64,000 bases of DNA from a bacterium (GTDB taxonomy: Bacteria > Verrucomicrobiota > Verrucomicrobiia > Limisphaerales > J093): positions 1 to 64,000 of the forward strand of contig JAJXZJ010000014.1 of NCBI GenBank assembly GCA_021780105.1, in the 5' to 3' direction. Below are positions 63,190 through 64,000 of the stretch, in pieces. The translations under genes were made by a program, and so were the position numbers. Every line of letters starts with the position of its first letter. The first letter of the stretch is position 1. The notes below the pieces were generated by a model, which saw nothing but the letters and a program-made list of their open reading frames with translations, was not told the DNA's origin and did no database searches.

Positions 63190-64000
63190 GCGCCACGGCC
63201 GACATCACGATCGTCGGCGCGGGCATCGTCGGCGCCGCGTGCGCGGCGGCTTGCGCGCAGGCCGGCCTGAACGTCGTCGTGGTGGACCGCGGACCGGTCG
63301 GCGGCGGCACCACCGCGGCGGGCATGGGCCATCTGGTGGTCATGGACGATTCGCCCGCGCAGTTTGCGCTGACCGCCTACTCGCGCCGATTGTGGCGGGA
63401 ACTTGCTCCACAACTGCCGTCGAACGTGGAGTTCGATCCGTGCGGCACGCTCTGGGTCGCGGCGGATGAGGAGGAAATGGCCGAGGTCCGGCGCAAGGAG
63501 GCGTTTTATCGTGAACACGGCGTGAAGGTGGAAGTGCTCGACGAAGCCGCGCTGGCCCAGGCCGAGCCCAACTTGCGCGCCGGCCTCGCCGGCGGATTGG
63601 TCGTGACGGAGGACGCCGTGCTTTACCCGCCCGGCGCGGCGCGGTTTCTCCTGGAAACGGCCCCGGCTGGCCGCGTGCAGGTGCGCACCGGCATCGAGGT
63701 GAATGCCATCAGCCGCGACGGAACCGTCCGCCTCAGAGACGGCACGCGCCTCGCGGCCGCGGTGGTGGTCAACGCCGCAGGCTGCGACTCGCCGTTGCTG
63801 ACGCCGGACCTGCCGGTGCGTAAACGCAAGGGCCACCTCGTCATCACCGAGCGCCACCCTGGTTTTGTGCGGCACCAGATTGTCGAACTGGGCTACCTCA
63901 AAAGCGCGCACGCCGTGGCGGCCGATTCGGTGGCCTTCAACATCCAGCCGCGGAAAACCGGCCAGATGCTCATCGGCTCGTCGCGCCAGTTCAACGCCAA
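63186..64000 (+). CDS. FAD-dependent amino acid oxidoreductase (DadA-like), cut by the window end
   Basis: The frame starts with TTG 63186, overlaps the epimerase stop, and stays open to the edge (271 residues visible). [32 protein letters not shown] is the FAD-binding Rossmann motif. [30 protein letters not shown] and [10 protein letters not shown] belong to the DAO/DadA group, and [11 protein letters not shown] to its substrate domain. Next to a hydroxyproline epimerase it is likely the D-hydroxyproline dehydrogenase of that pathway. The C-terminal part is outside the window. Confidence 0.85.
   Translation, partial: MSATADITIVGAGIVGAACAAACAQAGLNVVVVDRGPVGGGTTAAGMGHLVVMDDSPAQFALTAYSRRLWRELAPQLPSNVEFDPCGTLWVAADEEEMAEVRRKEAFYREHGVKVEVLDEAALAQAEPNLRAGLAGGLVVTEDAVLYPPGAARFLLETAPAGRVQVRTGIEVNAISRDGTVRLRDGTRLAAAVVVNAAGCDSPLLTPDLPVRKRKGHLVITERHPGFVRHQIVELGYLKSAHAVAADSVAFNIQPRKTGQMLIGSSRQFNA

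Overview
The window is GC-rich DNA from a Verrucomicrobiota-like bacterium, most likely the subdivision 3 / Limisphaerales-Pedosphaera side. This is inferred from gene content, not from a marker-gene search. The signs are several pseudopilin-type secreted proteins with a [20 protein letters not shown]-terminus, many secreted glycoside hydrolase-like proteins, a GldA/F/G-type ABC cluster with a DUF4340 protein, a Tat-exported Gfo/Idh/MocA protein, a YncE-propeller/phosphoesterase fusion and an Ebo-type gene set. Most genes form short, tightly packed operons on the minus strand. No rRNA, tRNA or CRISPR array was seen.

Layout. 0-2.1 kb: the right end of an IS3-family element runs into a PrxQ-like peroxiredoxin whose natural start seems lost, followed by a small pseudopilin and a fibronectin-like remnant. 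2.1-4.5 kb: a large secreted protein and a NYN-domain nuclease. 4.5-9.5 kb (minus): ABC ATPase, permease, GldG-like protein and DUF4340 protein in one overlapping operon. 9.7-13.7 kb: DUF2203 and TPR lipoprotein, a 33-residue COX24/AURKAIP1-like protein, hisG and purN. 13.9-15.8 kb (plus): a 90-residue protein, a four-helix-bundle protein, an EboB-type TatD hydrolase and a cupin. 15.9-19.8 kb (minus): tgt, CPBP protease, thiL, tsaE and tsaB. 19.9-22.2 kb: two tandem paralogous pseudopilins. 22.3-27.1 kb: proS, a frameshifted four-helix-bundle gene, a FAH-family protein and a sodium:solute symporter.

27.3-36.3 kb: iorA-iorB, a GH5-like hydrolase, uppS, purA, an ACT protein with a phenylacetate-CoA ligase, and an alginate-export-type porin. 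36.5-44.4 kb: thioesterase, small secreted protein, pdxA, M50 protease, metY, TPR protein, then eboF and eboD. 44.4-47.4 kb is foreign-looking and more AT-rich. It carries a start-less ORF with GYAWSSNLGWISF repeats typical of Patescibacteria (CPR) surface proteins. 48.3-53.3 kb: HAD hydrolase, Gfo/Idh/MocA protein and YncE/phosphoesterase. 53.4-56.8 kb: a BlaI repressor with a visible operator, overlapping a gene that fuses a BlaR1-type M56 membrane protease to TPR and secretin domains. 56.8-64 kb: nadB, panC, a GH20-like hydrolase, a POT peptide transporter, hydroxyproline epimerase and a FAD oxidoreductase cut by the window edge.

The observations most worth following are the BlaI/M56-secretin module, the Patescibacteria-like insert, the Ebo genes split over two loci 26 kb apart, a motif shared about 95 bp upstream of three minus-strand genes, and the IS end that replaces the start of the peroxiredoxin gene.
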